Virus record (IMG/VR): IMGVR_UViG_3300017991_004910
Location: 1-23,422 of that record
Direction: 5' to 3' (one strand)
From: a virus
DNA length: 23,422 bases
In this document: piece after piece, positions 7,722 to 15,275 of the stretch
Layout: the number at the start of each line of letters is the position of its first letter
Numbering within the stretch: position 1 is the stretch's first letter
Translations under genes and position numbers: made by a program
Notes under the pieces: model-generated
What the model was told of the DNA's origin: nothing
Seen by the model: the letters and a program-made list of their open reading frames with translations, nothing else
Databases searched by the model: none

Positions 7722-8680
7722 CAATTGCCTTCCTGCAGCTTTCTTCTATACTCTTCTATTCTTGGAAGATACCATTCTACTGTCTTAGTAACACCTTCTG
7801 CTAAAGTAACCTTTGGATCATATTTCAAAACTGCTCTCGCCTTTGAAATATCTGCTATGAATCTACATACTTCTCCAGTACGATTTGGCTCACAACACAA
7901 CTTACTATTGGAATTAGTCAATTCTTTAACTAACTGAGCAACATCCTTAATTGAATGCCCCTTCTGAGTTGCAATATTATAAACCTCATTCTTTGAAATT
8001 TCAAAATGTTCCAAAGCTTTCACTACTCCATCCACTGTATCCTCAACATAGGTGAAATCAAGAATCTTGCTTTCTCCATAAATATGGATATTCTCACCTT
8101 GCAGAGCTTTTAAAATAAATAGAGGCACAACACGATCACTATAGTCAAACTTTCCATATACATTTGAAAATCTTACAACTATAAACTCAATACCATAACA
8201 TTGCTGATATGAATGTATTAAAGCTTCCCCAGCAACTTTTGTAGCCGTGTAAGGACTTTCACAATCCTTAACAAAAGCTTCATCCTCCGAATGAAGAATG
8301 CGACCGGAATTCCCATAAACTTCTCTAGAACTAGAAAAAAGAACTTTCTTGATGTTATTCTTTCTAGCAAACTCTAGAACATTGTACAGCATCATAAAGT
8401 TATCTTTAGCTAAATCAGGATCTTTTACCAGATTATAAACTCTAGCATTGGCAGCAAAGTGGACGATTACATCAATATCTAAAGGCAATTTCTCAAAACC
8501 GCTAGAATCCCTAAGATCTACACGAATGGTTCGTTGATGAACTTCATCATTCCATTGATTTTGATGCTTGATATCTACTCCTACTAAAACAGCATTTCTC
8601 TCCAATAATGTTTCACACAAACAATTACCAATGGTCCCCGAACTTCCAGTCACCAGAACTTTTAAATTATCTAGTTTCAT
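7721..8680 (-). CDS. NDP-sugar epimerase/dehydratase (extended SDR, GalE/RmlB-like)
   Basis: A 319-residue full-length extended SDR. GSSGTIG (residues 12-18) binds NAD(P), VDLRD (54-58) is the adenine-side element, HFAANARV (74-81) the strand 4 motif, SSSREVYG (116-123) holds the catalytic serine region and Y144-x3-K148 the catalytic pair. RFSNVYG and a later DFTYVEDTVDGV stretch are typical of GalE, dTDP-glucose 4,6-dehydratase and UDP-glucuronate decarboxylase relatives. It therefore probably makes an activated sugar for the nearby glycosyltransferases. The exact reaction cannot be told from motifs alone. AAGGA lies just before the ATG. It overlaps the upstream methyltransferase fusion by 14 bases and the downstream gene by one base. 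Confidence 0.88.
   Translation of the reverse strand: MKLDNLKVLVTGSSGTIGNCLCETLLERNAVLVGVDIKHQNQWNDEVHQRTIRVDLRDSSGFEKLPLDIDVIVHFAANARVYNLVKDPDLAKDNFMMLYNVLEFARKNNIKKVLFSSSREVYGNSGRILHSEDEAFVKDCESPYTATKVAGEALIHSYQQCYGIEFIVVRFSNVYGKFDYSDRVVPLFILKALQGENIHIYGESKILDFTYVEDTVDGVVKALEHFEISKNEVYNIATQKGHSIKDVAQLVKELTNSNSKLCCEPNRTGEVCRFIADISKARAVLKYDPKVTLAEGVTKTVEWYLPRIEEYRRKLQEGN
7728..7734 (-). promoter_or_regulatory. Ribosome-binding site deciding the GT2-GT4 start
   Basis: AGGAAGG on the minus strand, six bases before ATG 7721. The nearby in-frame TTG at 7724 would be only three bases away, so the site favours ATG. Confidence 0.7.
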
Positions 8681-9635
8681 AACTATCCTTCTCTATCCAA
8701 TAAACCTTTCTTGTTCCTCGAACTTTATGAGCATATCTTGCTAAGATTCTTCCACCCACTATTGTATCTATCTCCTCTTCCGTCATACTCTTATCAGAAG
8801 GAAAATGAGGAGGGACTATCAATTCTACAAAAAGATACTTTTTCGCTCTTAATTTGTATTCATCAATTTTATTTCTCAAATTACAATAGTTTGGATCAAT
8901 TTGATGATGCACACTTAGATACAAGATAATATCGAATTCACCTCCAGGATCCTCTACAACGAAATTAACATCCTCGTGCATAACCCTATCCCGTATTATT
9001 TTGGCAGTTTTCACTCCAGCAAGTCCTTTATCAAAACCCACTACTCTAGCACCGTGTTTGCTGGCTTGGAATGAATGGTAACCATAATGACACCCTATAT
9101 CCAATACTGAACAACCTGACCAATCTACAATATTCATGGTGTCCCAGAGAAATTTACTTTGTGCCCTTTTAGTGGGTGAAAAATCAAAAGTCTGCCACCA
9201 ATATATATCTTTCGCCCATTCCCTTATCTGGTTCTCATTCCAGTATTCAGCCAGTTCTATCTCCAACTCACCTTCACGAAAATCTTCAGGAATAGGTTCC
9301 TTAGTAATAATCTCCAAAAGACCTACACCTGAAGTGTGGTCATGACTTCTTTTAACCCAACCAAAATAATCCCTTCCCCCTTTTGATATTCTTGTAAACC
9401 AAAACCAATCAGTGCCATCAATTTTAGAGGGCCTAATCTTCTTAAAATAAGAAGCCTTCGACTTATCAATCAACCTAACATTAAATGTTCCAAACATTTT
9501 GCAACCAAAATTTCTAAAGAAGCTATCAATAAGCCCATCTGTCTTACCAACTTCGTGGGCGTGCCCACGACCTGTTGTGTATCTGCAAGTTGTTTTCACT
9601 CTATCTATCCCCTGTGTTTCCTTTATGTCTTCCAT
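8667..9635 (-). CDS. Riboflavin-kinase-like (CTP-dependent, DUF120) domain fused to class I methyltransferase
   Basis: A 322-residue two-domain protein. The N-terminal 130 residues resemble archaeal CTP-dependent riboflavin kinase: a glycine-rich GRGHAHEV start (22-29), a helix, then FGTFNVRL (48-55) equivalent to the family's G-T-L-N motif whose Thr and Asn bind the metal, FGWVK (91-95), and LLEIITKEPI plus EGELEIEL (106-128) matching the C-terminal E-I-I-A-P and G-D-x-x-x-I-x-I elements. The C-terminal part (about 160-322) is a class I SAM methyltransferase, with VLDIGCHYGYHS at 177-188 and VVGFDKG after it. The domain match is from memory of the family, without a search. The substrate is unknown; a CTP- or CMP-linked molecule is an attractive guess. 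The ribosome-binding site is weak (AAAGG three bases from ATG). It overlaps the upstream gene by 35 bases. Confidence 0.68.
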   Translation of the reverse strand: MEDIKETQGIDRVKTTCRYTTGRGHAHEVGKTDGLIDSFFRNFGCKMFGTFNVRLIDKSKASYFKKIRPSKIDGTDWFWFTRISKGGRDYFGWVKRSHDHTSGVGLLEIITKEPIPEDFREGELEIELAEYWNENQIREWAKDIYWWQTFDFSPTKRAQSKFLWDTMNIVDWSGCSVLDIGCHYGYHSFQASKHGARVVGFDKGLAGVKTAKIIRDRVMHEDVNFVVEDPGGEFDIILYLSVHHQIDPNYCNLRNKIDEYKLRAKKYLFVELIVPPHFPSDKSMTEEEIDTIVGGRILARYAHKVRGTRKVYWIEKDSYETR

Positions 9636-10200
9636 ATACCTTTACATGACCAGTATTCCCAGAAAATCCCCAAAGATTTGAAAAAAGAGCCAACTTATCT
9701 ATCCACCAACCAGGAGAACGAACACTAAGATGAAGAACCTCATCTATCTTCTTCCCCATATTGTCAGGCTGACAAGATATTGTACAATACCAAAACTTTG
9801 ATACCCGATTTATTTCTTGCAATGCCACCAACACTTTACTTGGTGGAATATGTTCAAGAACATCACAGCATAACAAAGCGTCAAACTGAAGAGATTTATA
9901 AGGAAGTTGCCAAACCGAAGCTATAGTTAATCTCTTCTTATACTCCGGAAATTTTAATACGTCTACCAAATCCACACCGAATACTTGATATCCAGCCATT
10001 GCTAACTTATGTAAACCAAAACCTTCTCCACATCCTAATACGAGAATAGACTTAACCGGTCTTTTATCTATCCAAACCAAGAATTTAGAAATTTCTTCAC
10101 ATTCTCCAGACCAAAAAGTATAATCAGGTATTCGCCATATCCTTGCATACTTGTCTGTCTCTCTTGCAAGCAAGGAAGCATCTGAAATTTCATCTTTCAT
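9601..10200 (-). CDS. Class I SAM-dependent methyltransferase
   Basis: A 199-residue protein of the Methyltransf_11/UbiE-like type. ILVLGCGEGFG (residues 52-62) is the SAM-binding loop, VFGVDLVD (73-80) holds the acidic residue that binds the ribose, and FDALLCCDVLEHIPP (106-120) is the post-motif II signature. The target cannot be read; sugars or small metabolites are likely given the neighbours. Its start codon shares one base with the stop of the preceding DUF115-like gene (TAATG), so it is probably translated by re-initiation. Its 3' end overlaps the riboflavin-kinase-like fusion gene by 35 bases, suggesting the two methyltransferases belong to one functional unit. Confidence 0.85.
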   Translation of the reverse strand: MKDEISDASLLARETDKYARIWRIPDYTFWSGECEEISKFLVWIDKRPVKSILVLGCGEGFGLHKLAMAGYQVFGVDLVDVLKFPEYKKRLTIASVWQLPYKSLQFDALLCCDVLEHIPPSKVLVALQEINRVSKFWYCTISCQPDNMGKKIDEVLHLSVRSPGWWIDKLALFSNLWGFSGNTGHVKVYGRHKGNTGDR

Positions 10201-10838
10201 TACAATACTTCTCCTACACTCTTATAAGATATGACATCATTAAGTTTACTTATAGATGAACAAGAAATCACCTGAATTCCTGAATCTAGAAGTCCTCGTA
10301 ATCCTATTCTAAAATAATTTTCATATGTACAAAGTTTTTCAGAGAACTTCTGCAAAGATTCCCCATATCCAGAATGGAAGTGAGTTTCATCAGTAATAGT
10401 TAGATCTACACCAAGAAGATAAATCCTCTTGTAACCTAGAATTACTGCCAATTGGAGAGCACAGAATCCAGAATTCAATCCTGTCCTGAAATCATCAAAT
10501 GAGAAGCCAATCCCATCTGCTCGATAACTTTTCACAACCATATTAAAATCATTCAAATGATAAACCATGTTGTATCTTTCATCTACAATTTGGCCGTTCT
10601 TCTCCTTAAGAAAAGGATGGCTAAAATCGGCTACAAATATTTTAGGTGTTTTAATTTGACTAAAACACCTAGTCCCTATCTTTCTCGAAAAAGTATAATC
10701 TACTGTAATGAAATAGGAAGGAGATGGGACATCAAGAATTGATTTATTCGTGACGATTGTATTTTTTTGTGTAAGTTTGCAAAAATCAAAATTTTTGAGG
10801 CTTGGACCTCCTCCAAGAACGAAAACTTCACTCTTCAT
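10200..10838 (-). CDS. MptE/DUF115-like protein, copy 2
   Basis: A 212-residue protein of the DUF115 (6-hydroxymethylpterin diphosphokinase MptE-like) superfamily, which also holds the Maf proteins that glycosylate flagellins. GGGPSL (residues 9-14) is the glycine-rich nucleotide-binding loop. GLNSGFCALQLAVILGYKRI (120-139) followed by YLLGVDL is the family's N-S-G-x-x-A-L and L-L-G-x-D block, and THFHSGY (152-158) is a histidine motif shared with the gene upstream. The two copies share these three blocks but little else. It may transfer a phosphate-linked group or a CMP-type sugar. It lies 26 bases after its relative. The gene's stop overlaps the next start by one base. The family is well supported; which activity applies is open. 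Confidence 0.77.
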   Translation of the reverse strand: MKSEVFVLGGGPSLKNFDFCKLTQKNTIVTNKSILDVPSPSYFITVDYTFSRKIGTRCFSQIKTPKIFVADFSHPFLKEKNGQIVDERYNMVYHLNDFNMVVKSYRADGIGFSFDDFRTGLNSGFCALQLAVILGYKRIYLLGVDLTITDETHFHSGYGESLQKFSEKLCTYENYFRIGLRGLLDSGIQVISCSSISKLNDVISYKSVGEVL

Positions 10839-10864
10839 ACCCTTCTCTCTATTTTCTCTACACT

Positions 10865-11614
10865 CTATCCTTGATATTTTCTTAGAAAACTTTCTAAGGA
10901 ATCTTTCTCAAAACACTCTAATCTACTGCTAGAACTCAGATTCACCACCTTTATCCCTTCTTTAGCAATAGTGGGAGCAAAAACATTGAAATATATTTGA
11001 AACTTATCTAACTTGTTTTGCATGGAATCAAATCTTTGACCTTGATAACCACTATGCCAATGAGTTCTTTTAGTTTGGTCATCCACTTTCATATCATAAC
11101 CAAGAAGCCCAATCTTTGTAGCCCCTAAAGCAATAGCCAACATCAAGGCACCAAAACCACTATTATTTCCTCCAAAAATCCCCCTCTTCAAATCAAAACT
11201 TAGAACTTTCTCCTTTCTAAGATCTTCGACCACATATACATCAGAATCAAGTTTGAAATTTCTTCGTTTCAAAAACACCTTAATTCCCTTGTAATCTAAC
11301 CATTGTCGATGTAATTCTATTCTTTCAGGTTCTGTAGGTGCATCATATGTTACTTTATCATAAAATCCCATATCCATTCCGAAATTGATTGTAGTAGGAA
11401 ATTTAGTGAAAGATTTGTTTATACCAATAGTCAATTCATTCCTTATACAATTAAAGTTGAAATTCCTAAGGCTTGGACCTCCACCAATAAGAAAACACCT
11501 CCTATCCTTCCACGATGTGGAGGATAAAATTTCAGATATAGGTTTAGCTAAACAAACTCTTTCTGAAGCTGCTATTATTCTAGTTGATTTATTATGTTTT
11601 ATTGTAACACCCAT
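10865..11614 (-). CDS. MptE/DUF115-like protein, copy 1
   Basis: A 249-residue relative of the next gene, with about 35 extra N-terminal residues. It carries IGGGPSL (residues 43-49), NNSGFGALMLAIALGATKI (150-168) followed by GLLGYDM, and THWHSGY (184-190). The DNA around the GGGPSL loop is identical over 14 bases in the two genes (10798-10811 and 11469-11482), including codon choice. It is the first gene after the tail fibres, 19 bases from the fibre stop. That position, and Maf proteins of this superfamily transferring nonulosonic acids to flagellin, suggest a protein glycosyltransferase acting on the fibres. This is inference; pterin or other pyrophosphokinase activity is also known in the superfamily. 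Confidence 0.77.
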   Translation of the reverse strand: MGVTIKHNKSTRIIAASERVCLAKPISEILSSTSWKDRRCFLIGGGPSLRNFNFNCIRNELTIGINKSFTKFPTTINFGMDMGFYDKVTYDAPTEPERIELHRQWLDYKGIKVFLKRRNFKLDSDVYVVEDLRKEKVLSFDLKRGIFGGNNSGFGALMLAIALGATKIGLLGYDMKVDDQTKRTHWHSGYQGQRFDSMQNKLDKFQIYFNVFAPTIAKEGIKVVNLSSSSRLECFEKDSLESFLRKYQG

Positions 11615-11633
11615 GTAAGTAATCCACTCTTCT

Positions 11634-12737
11634 TTATTGTTTAACTAGATTTCCTGCACCAATAGGTAGCCATCTTATAGAACCAGAGAACGTACCACCA
11701 GATGTTGATACTTTACAATACTCTCCTGACTTAACAGGAAAACTAGCTGCTTCAGGACTATTTATAGCATCACTGCCTGCAACAGCTGTAGTTGGTGGAT
11801 TGCTACTATCAGTATATCCAAAAGTTCCTGCACCCGCAGCGGAAGCACTAAAAGACATGAACCCATCGCAATCTGCCTTATACACAGCATCTGCAACAAG
11901 GGCATTATTCAAACTATCTTTTGTTGTCCAACTTCCAAAAATATCCCCACTAGCAGACATTGGAGACGAAATGAAACTTCTAACATCTGTTATTCTATCT
12001 GCGGGTATGTTAGTATCACCATTAACCACCCTAACCTCCGCCAACACTAATTTTCCATTATAATCAGGGGCTGAAGGACTTGGAGTGGCTGTTCCCTGCT
12101 GTATGGCTATTGCTCCTGCATCAGTTATATATACCAAATCAATTCGTGAATTAGGAGAACTAGGAACAGCAAATAGACCAGTTTTCTGTTCGGAAATAAG
12201 TACATATCCACTACTTGTTTGTACTCTTCCAGCTCTAACACGAACCCTCATTTCCGTCTCACTAGTAGCTTCAACCCTTAAAACTATGTCTTGAACATTT
12301 AAGAATGTTCTACAACTATAATCAAATCCTGTCAGTGTTGCTCCAGAAAATTCACACTTACCTATTACTATATCATTATCTTGAGCAGCAGCTAAAGAAG
12401 CAATAGCATGAACTTCCACATAATTGGCTATCGTTTCAGCAAAAGCCCAGCGAAAAACTATGAATGGGGTTGCAGAAGAAATGCTTCCAGAATCCAATGT
12501 TTCAGAATCAAGAGTAGCATTAACACTAGATTTTGAGCTAATCTGTTCACTATTATCTCCTATTTCAAGAGCAAAAGGAGATAATGTAATCCTAGTATCA
12601 AGAACCTTTGTTAAGTAGCCACCATTGTAAATTCCACGAGGCCTTATACTAAGATGTCTTTTATTAAAATCTTCAGCAGTAGCTTCCTCATAATAATTAT
12701 ATGTAATGTCTTGATTTCCGTGATCTATTGCTCCCAC
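11634..12737 (-). CDS. Tail fibre/receptor-binding protein, copy 2
   Basis: A 367-residue fibre-like protein, low in cysteine and rich in serine, threonine, alanine and glycine. Residues 30-260 align with the fibre gene upstream through shared segments such as GIYNGGYL, PFIVFRWA, DIVIGKCEFSGA, RVRAGRVQT, NSRIDLVYI, YNGKLVLAEV and ITDVRSFIS. The last 100 residues (a Ser/Gly-rich stretch ending in IRWLPIGAGNLVK) are unrelated to the other copy and would form a different receptor-binding tip. The start is GTG 12737, with AGGAG 8 bases upstream, in the same arrangement as the other fibre gene. It would be assembled on the baseplate as part of an adhesin. No chaperone gene was recognised next to it. 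Confidence 0.72.
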   Translation of the reverse strand: MGAIDHGNQDITYNYYEEATAEDFNKRHLSIRPRGIYNGGYLTKVLDTRITLSPFALEIGDNSEQISSKSSVNATLDSETLDSGSISSATPFIVFRWAFAETIANYVEVHAIASLAAAQDNDIVIGKCEFSGATLTGFDYSCRTFLNVQDIVLRVEATSETEMRVRVRAGRVQTSSGYVLISEQKTGLFAVPSSPNSRIDLVYITDAGAIAIQQGTATPSPSAPDYNGKLVLAEVRVVNGDTNIPADRITDVRSFISSPMSASGDIFGSWTTKDSLNNALVADAVYKADCDGFMSFSASAAGAGTFGYTDSSNPPTTAVAGSDAINSPEAASFPVKSGEYCKVSTSGGTFSGSIRWLPIGAGNLVKQ

Positions 12738-12745
12738 AATTATTT

Positions 12746-12750
12746 CTCCT
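12746..12750 (-). promoter_or_regulatory. Ribosome-binding site for GTG start of fibre copy 2
   Basis: AGGAG on the minus strand followed by AAATAATT and the GTG at 12737. The same AGGAG, A/T-rich spacer and GTG order precedes the other fibre gene, so this initiation region seems to have been copied with the gene. Confidence 0.65.
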
Positions 12751-12790
12751 ATCTATGTTATTGTCTCATACACTAACCATTACCAGCAAT

Positions 12791-12805
12791 TATTGCTCCC
12801 ATAAT
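12791..12805 (-). repeat. Duplicated fibre-gene start, vestige in the gap between fibre genes
   Basis: This 15-base stretch matches 14 of 15 bases of 12726-12740, which covers the start of fibre copy 2. On the minus strand it reads ATTATGGGAGCAATA and opens a 9-codon frame (ATG 12802 to TAG 12773) encoding MGAIIAGNG, against MGAID at the real gene. It looks like the remnant of an extra fibre-gene 5' end or of a failed duplication. It lacks a clear ribosome-binding site. The rest of the 86-base gap shows no further gene or hairpin. Confidence 0.5.
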
Positions 12806-12823
12806 CTAACCGCTCATACTTTA

Positions 12824-14035
12824 TCAAGATAATTCTTGTACAACCAGAACTCTTGGATAAGTAACCCCTTGCTGATTAATGCCATTCGCTGGAGCATGCT
12901 CCCCGCCAGTATGCCACTGAATCTTATAAACATAAGTTCCTGCTGATATCTCATCAAGATATTGTAAAGTGAAAGGTTTCTCTACATGAGATCCTTCATA
13001 ATTCTTATTTCTGTAAAGAGCTTCAGATAGTTTAGTAGATCCCCTAACAAGTTTTACATACATATCTACTCTAGATGAATCCCCTATCATCTCACAAGTG
13101 AATGTCACGAAAACTTTTCCTCCCATAGTAGTTATTGCTATTGACATATCAGGCATATCTGTATAACTTAATGATTTTGTATTGACATTTGTACTCCCAA
13201 CTGCACTAAGAGCTTGTCCAATAGATTTAACTTGCAGTTTTCCATCACTATTCTCTTCTATTGTAACATCATCAGGAGAAACATTTGGTGATATGAAATT
13301 CCTAACATCCTTTATCATAGATGCTGTAATATTTGTATATCCCGCAGTTAAAGTAATCTCCGCCAACACTATCTTTCCTTTATAATCAGGAACCACAGGA
13401 TTCAAAGCAGCAACTCCGGTTTCTATTTCAACTGCCCCAGTACTTTTATTGATATATATCAAATCTATTCTACTATTGCTTGCAAGAGTATCAAACAAAT
13501 CACTCTTTTGATCAGATATATCAATTACTGCGCTATTAGTTTGAATTCTCCCCGCCCTAATTCTAACTCTACGCTCAGAAGTCTCAGTAGGTTCTACCTT
13601 CAAAAATAGATCTTGAGTACTTGGAGTGGTACGAGGATATGAACTATCCTGATAATTAAATCCATTAAGATTACCACCAACGAAAGTACACTTCCCTACA
13701 ACTAAATCATTAGCAGCAGGAGTAGCTACAGCTAACAATTCCATATAGTCGGTTACTGTACCAGTGTATGCCCAACGAAGAACTATGTAAGGAGTCCCCT
13801 CTGCCACGGTGAGATTCACGGTGCTGGCAGTCTCTATTCTTACCTGGTAAGTTCCGTCACTAATTTCACAAACTAGAGTTGATATTTGAGCAGTAGTATT
13901 ATCAACTACACTAAGATAGCCCCCGCTATAGATTCCAGTTTGTCGAATTCCTTGAAATCTCTTATTTACAATAGATGAATTCGCCGGTCTATAGAATAAA
14001 ATTGTAACAGTTTGATTCCCAATATTAGCAGGCAC
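12824..14035 (-). CDS. Tail fibre/receptor-binding protein, copy 1
   Basis: A 403-residue fibre-like protein homologous to the next gene over roughly residues 25-255 (GIYSGGYL, PYIVLRWA, DLVVGKCTFVGG, RVRIRAGRIQTNS, NSRIDLIYI, YKGKIVLAE, IKDVRNFIS). After residue 255 it differs: a short DDVTIE linker leads into a beta-rich tip of about 140 residues ending in YPRVLVVQELS. The linker resembles DDITIE in the gpI-like protein just upstream, suggesting a shared adhesin joint. The start is GTG 14035, seven bases after AGGAG. The gene follows the gpI-like gene by 10 bases, the usual place for a tail fibre in P2-type modules. Receptor unknown. Confidence 0.75.
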   Translation of the reverse strand: MPANIGNQTVTILFYRPANSSIVNKRFQGIRQTGIYSGGYLSVVDNTTAQISTLVCEISDGTYQVRIETASTVNLTVAEGTPYIVLRWAYTGTVTDYMELLAVATPAANDLVVGKCTFVGGNLNGFNYQDSSYPRTTPSTQDLFLKVEPTETSERRVRIRAGRIQTNSAVIDISDQKSDLFDTLASNSRIDLIYINKSTGAVEIETGVAALNPVVPDYKGKIVLAEITLTAGYTNITASMIKDVRNFISPNVSPDDVTIEENSDGKLQVKSIGQALSAVGSTNVNTKSLSYTDMPDMSIAITTMGGKVFVTFTCEMIGDSSRVDMYVKLVRGSTKLSEALYRNKNYEGSHVEKPFTLQYLDEISAGTYVYKIQWHTGGEHAPANGINQQGVTYPRVLVVQELS

Positions 14036-14042
14036 AATTCTT

Positions 14043-14047
14043 CTCCT
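14043..14047 (-). promoter_or_regulatory. Ribosome-binding site for GTG start of fibre copy 1
   Basis: AGGAG with a 7-base spacer AAGAATT before GTG 14035. It overlaps the TAG stop of the gpI-like gene, so the two genes are probably coupled. Confidence 0.65.
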
Positions 14048-15275
14048 AACTTAAATCACTTCGATAAACTTCTACAATCACTTCTAGCTCAACATCACTT
14101 GATTTATCTATCCTTGGAAAACAAGACAGCAAAACCAGCTTATCCGGTATTCCTGGAATATAAAGACCTAATTCAGAAATGCTATTTTGTACTGTGGCTT
14201 TTGGGACAATAAATTCAAATGTAATCTTATCATCTTCTATTGTTATATCATCAGGATCTATCGCCCCAGTAAGAGCAGGGGTCTCCACATCAACACTGCC
14301 AGATAAAGAACAAGGATAATTCCCTGTACCTAACACCCATTTAGTTATACTTTTAACAAATGCTTCTGAAGATTGGTCAAAAAATGTTCCATCATCAAAA
14401 TTCCAAGCATCTGGACTTCCCTCCATATCAAAAAACTTAATAGAGTATTCCCAGTTCTCTAATACTCTTGTAAAAATTTCACCATCTGTTTCAATCACGT
14501 TACCAAATTCATCCGTCTTAGGATTAAGAGTTATTATGTAATGAGGAACAGTGTGTACAGGCCTATTCTCCTCTATCCGTTTCACGAAATTATCCGCATA
14601 GTCTTCTCGCCATAGATAAAGAAGTGAACCTACCTCATACACCTTATTAAGAAGTATTTCAAGACCAAAATGAGGAGATTTATAGTAAGTACTGTCAAAT
14701 CCTGGGGGATTTTCATCCTCAGCCCCCACAAACCAATCAACCAGATGAAACGTAGTATAATCTTTAGTATACATATCATATAGATTGACTGTGAGTTGAT
14801 AAATTAAAGCAATTACTTGTACTACTTTGTAGGTTCCTTTTAACTTGTACCAATCAATAGCTTGGGCTAGAGTTTTTCTCATTTCAAGTTCAGTTGTTTC
14901 ATCCTCAGGTGGAAAAGTTACTCCTATAAGGGCACCAAGATGCCTCAAATATCTCATTGAACCCACTGTATAAGGATTTTCTAACTTAATTGTATCCTGA
15001 ACTAATGATAACCAACCACCTACTTGGAGACCCACCTCATCCAGATAATCAATCAATATTTGAGAAATTCTAAATTTCTCAGGTACTAACTGCAGTAAAT
15101 CTAGAGCAATTCCTGCAAAAAGATCAAGTTCAAATTCAACCCCAACTTCTATCTCTTGATCTATAAGAGGATGACAAATATAAGAGGATGTTTCTGAAAA
15201 CGAAACATCTCCTAGTATCTCTCTACCGTAGTCCCAATCTATATGGTAGCCTTCATCAAGTTTCCAGTCGGCCAT
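14046..15275 (-). CDS. Tail protein I-like (P2 gpI family) baseplate/fibre-connector protein
   Basis: A 409-residue protein. Residues 70-165 match the P2 gpI (Tail_P2_I) pattern: RYLRHLGALIGVTF (108-121), a charged turn, a helix with RKTLAQAIDWYKLKGTYKVV (133-152) and then a hydrophobic segment. That helix-turn with K-G-T is the hallmark of the family, which links the baseplate J/gp6 ring to the fibres. It is longer than P2 gpI (about 175 residues); the extra C-terminal half is beta-rich, includes DDITIEDDKITFEF and ISELGLYIPG, and may anchor the fibres. It starts at ATG 15275, overlapping the stop of the Ig-like adhesin by one base (TAATG). The fibre genes follow immediately. Confidence 0.8.
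   Translation of the reverse strand: MADWKLDEGYHIDWDYGREILGDVSFSETSSYICHPLIDQEIEVGVEFELDLFAGIALDLLQLVPEKFRISQILIDYLDEVGLQVGGWLSLVQDTIKLENPYTVGSMRYLRHLGALIGVTFPPEDETTELEMRKTLAQAIDWYKLKGTYKVVQVIALIYQLTVNLYDMYTKDYTTFHLVDWFVGAEDENPPGFDSTYYKSPHFGLEILLNKVYEVGSLLYLWREDYADNFVKRIEENRPVHTVPHYIITLNPKTDEFGNVIETDGEIFTRVLENWEYSIKFFDMEGSPDAWNFDDGTFFDQSSEAFVKSITKWVLGTGNYPCSLSGSVDVETPALTGAIDPDDITIEDDKITFEFIVPKATVQNSISELGLYIPGIPDKLVLLSCFPRIDKSSDVELEVIVEVYRSDLS

Noticed and set aside
1671-11614. Natural-product or antibiotic gene cluster of a bacterium
   Set aside because: The same-strand run continues from tail genes without a break, and no synthetase, exporter or regulator is present.
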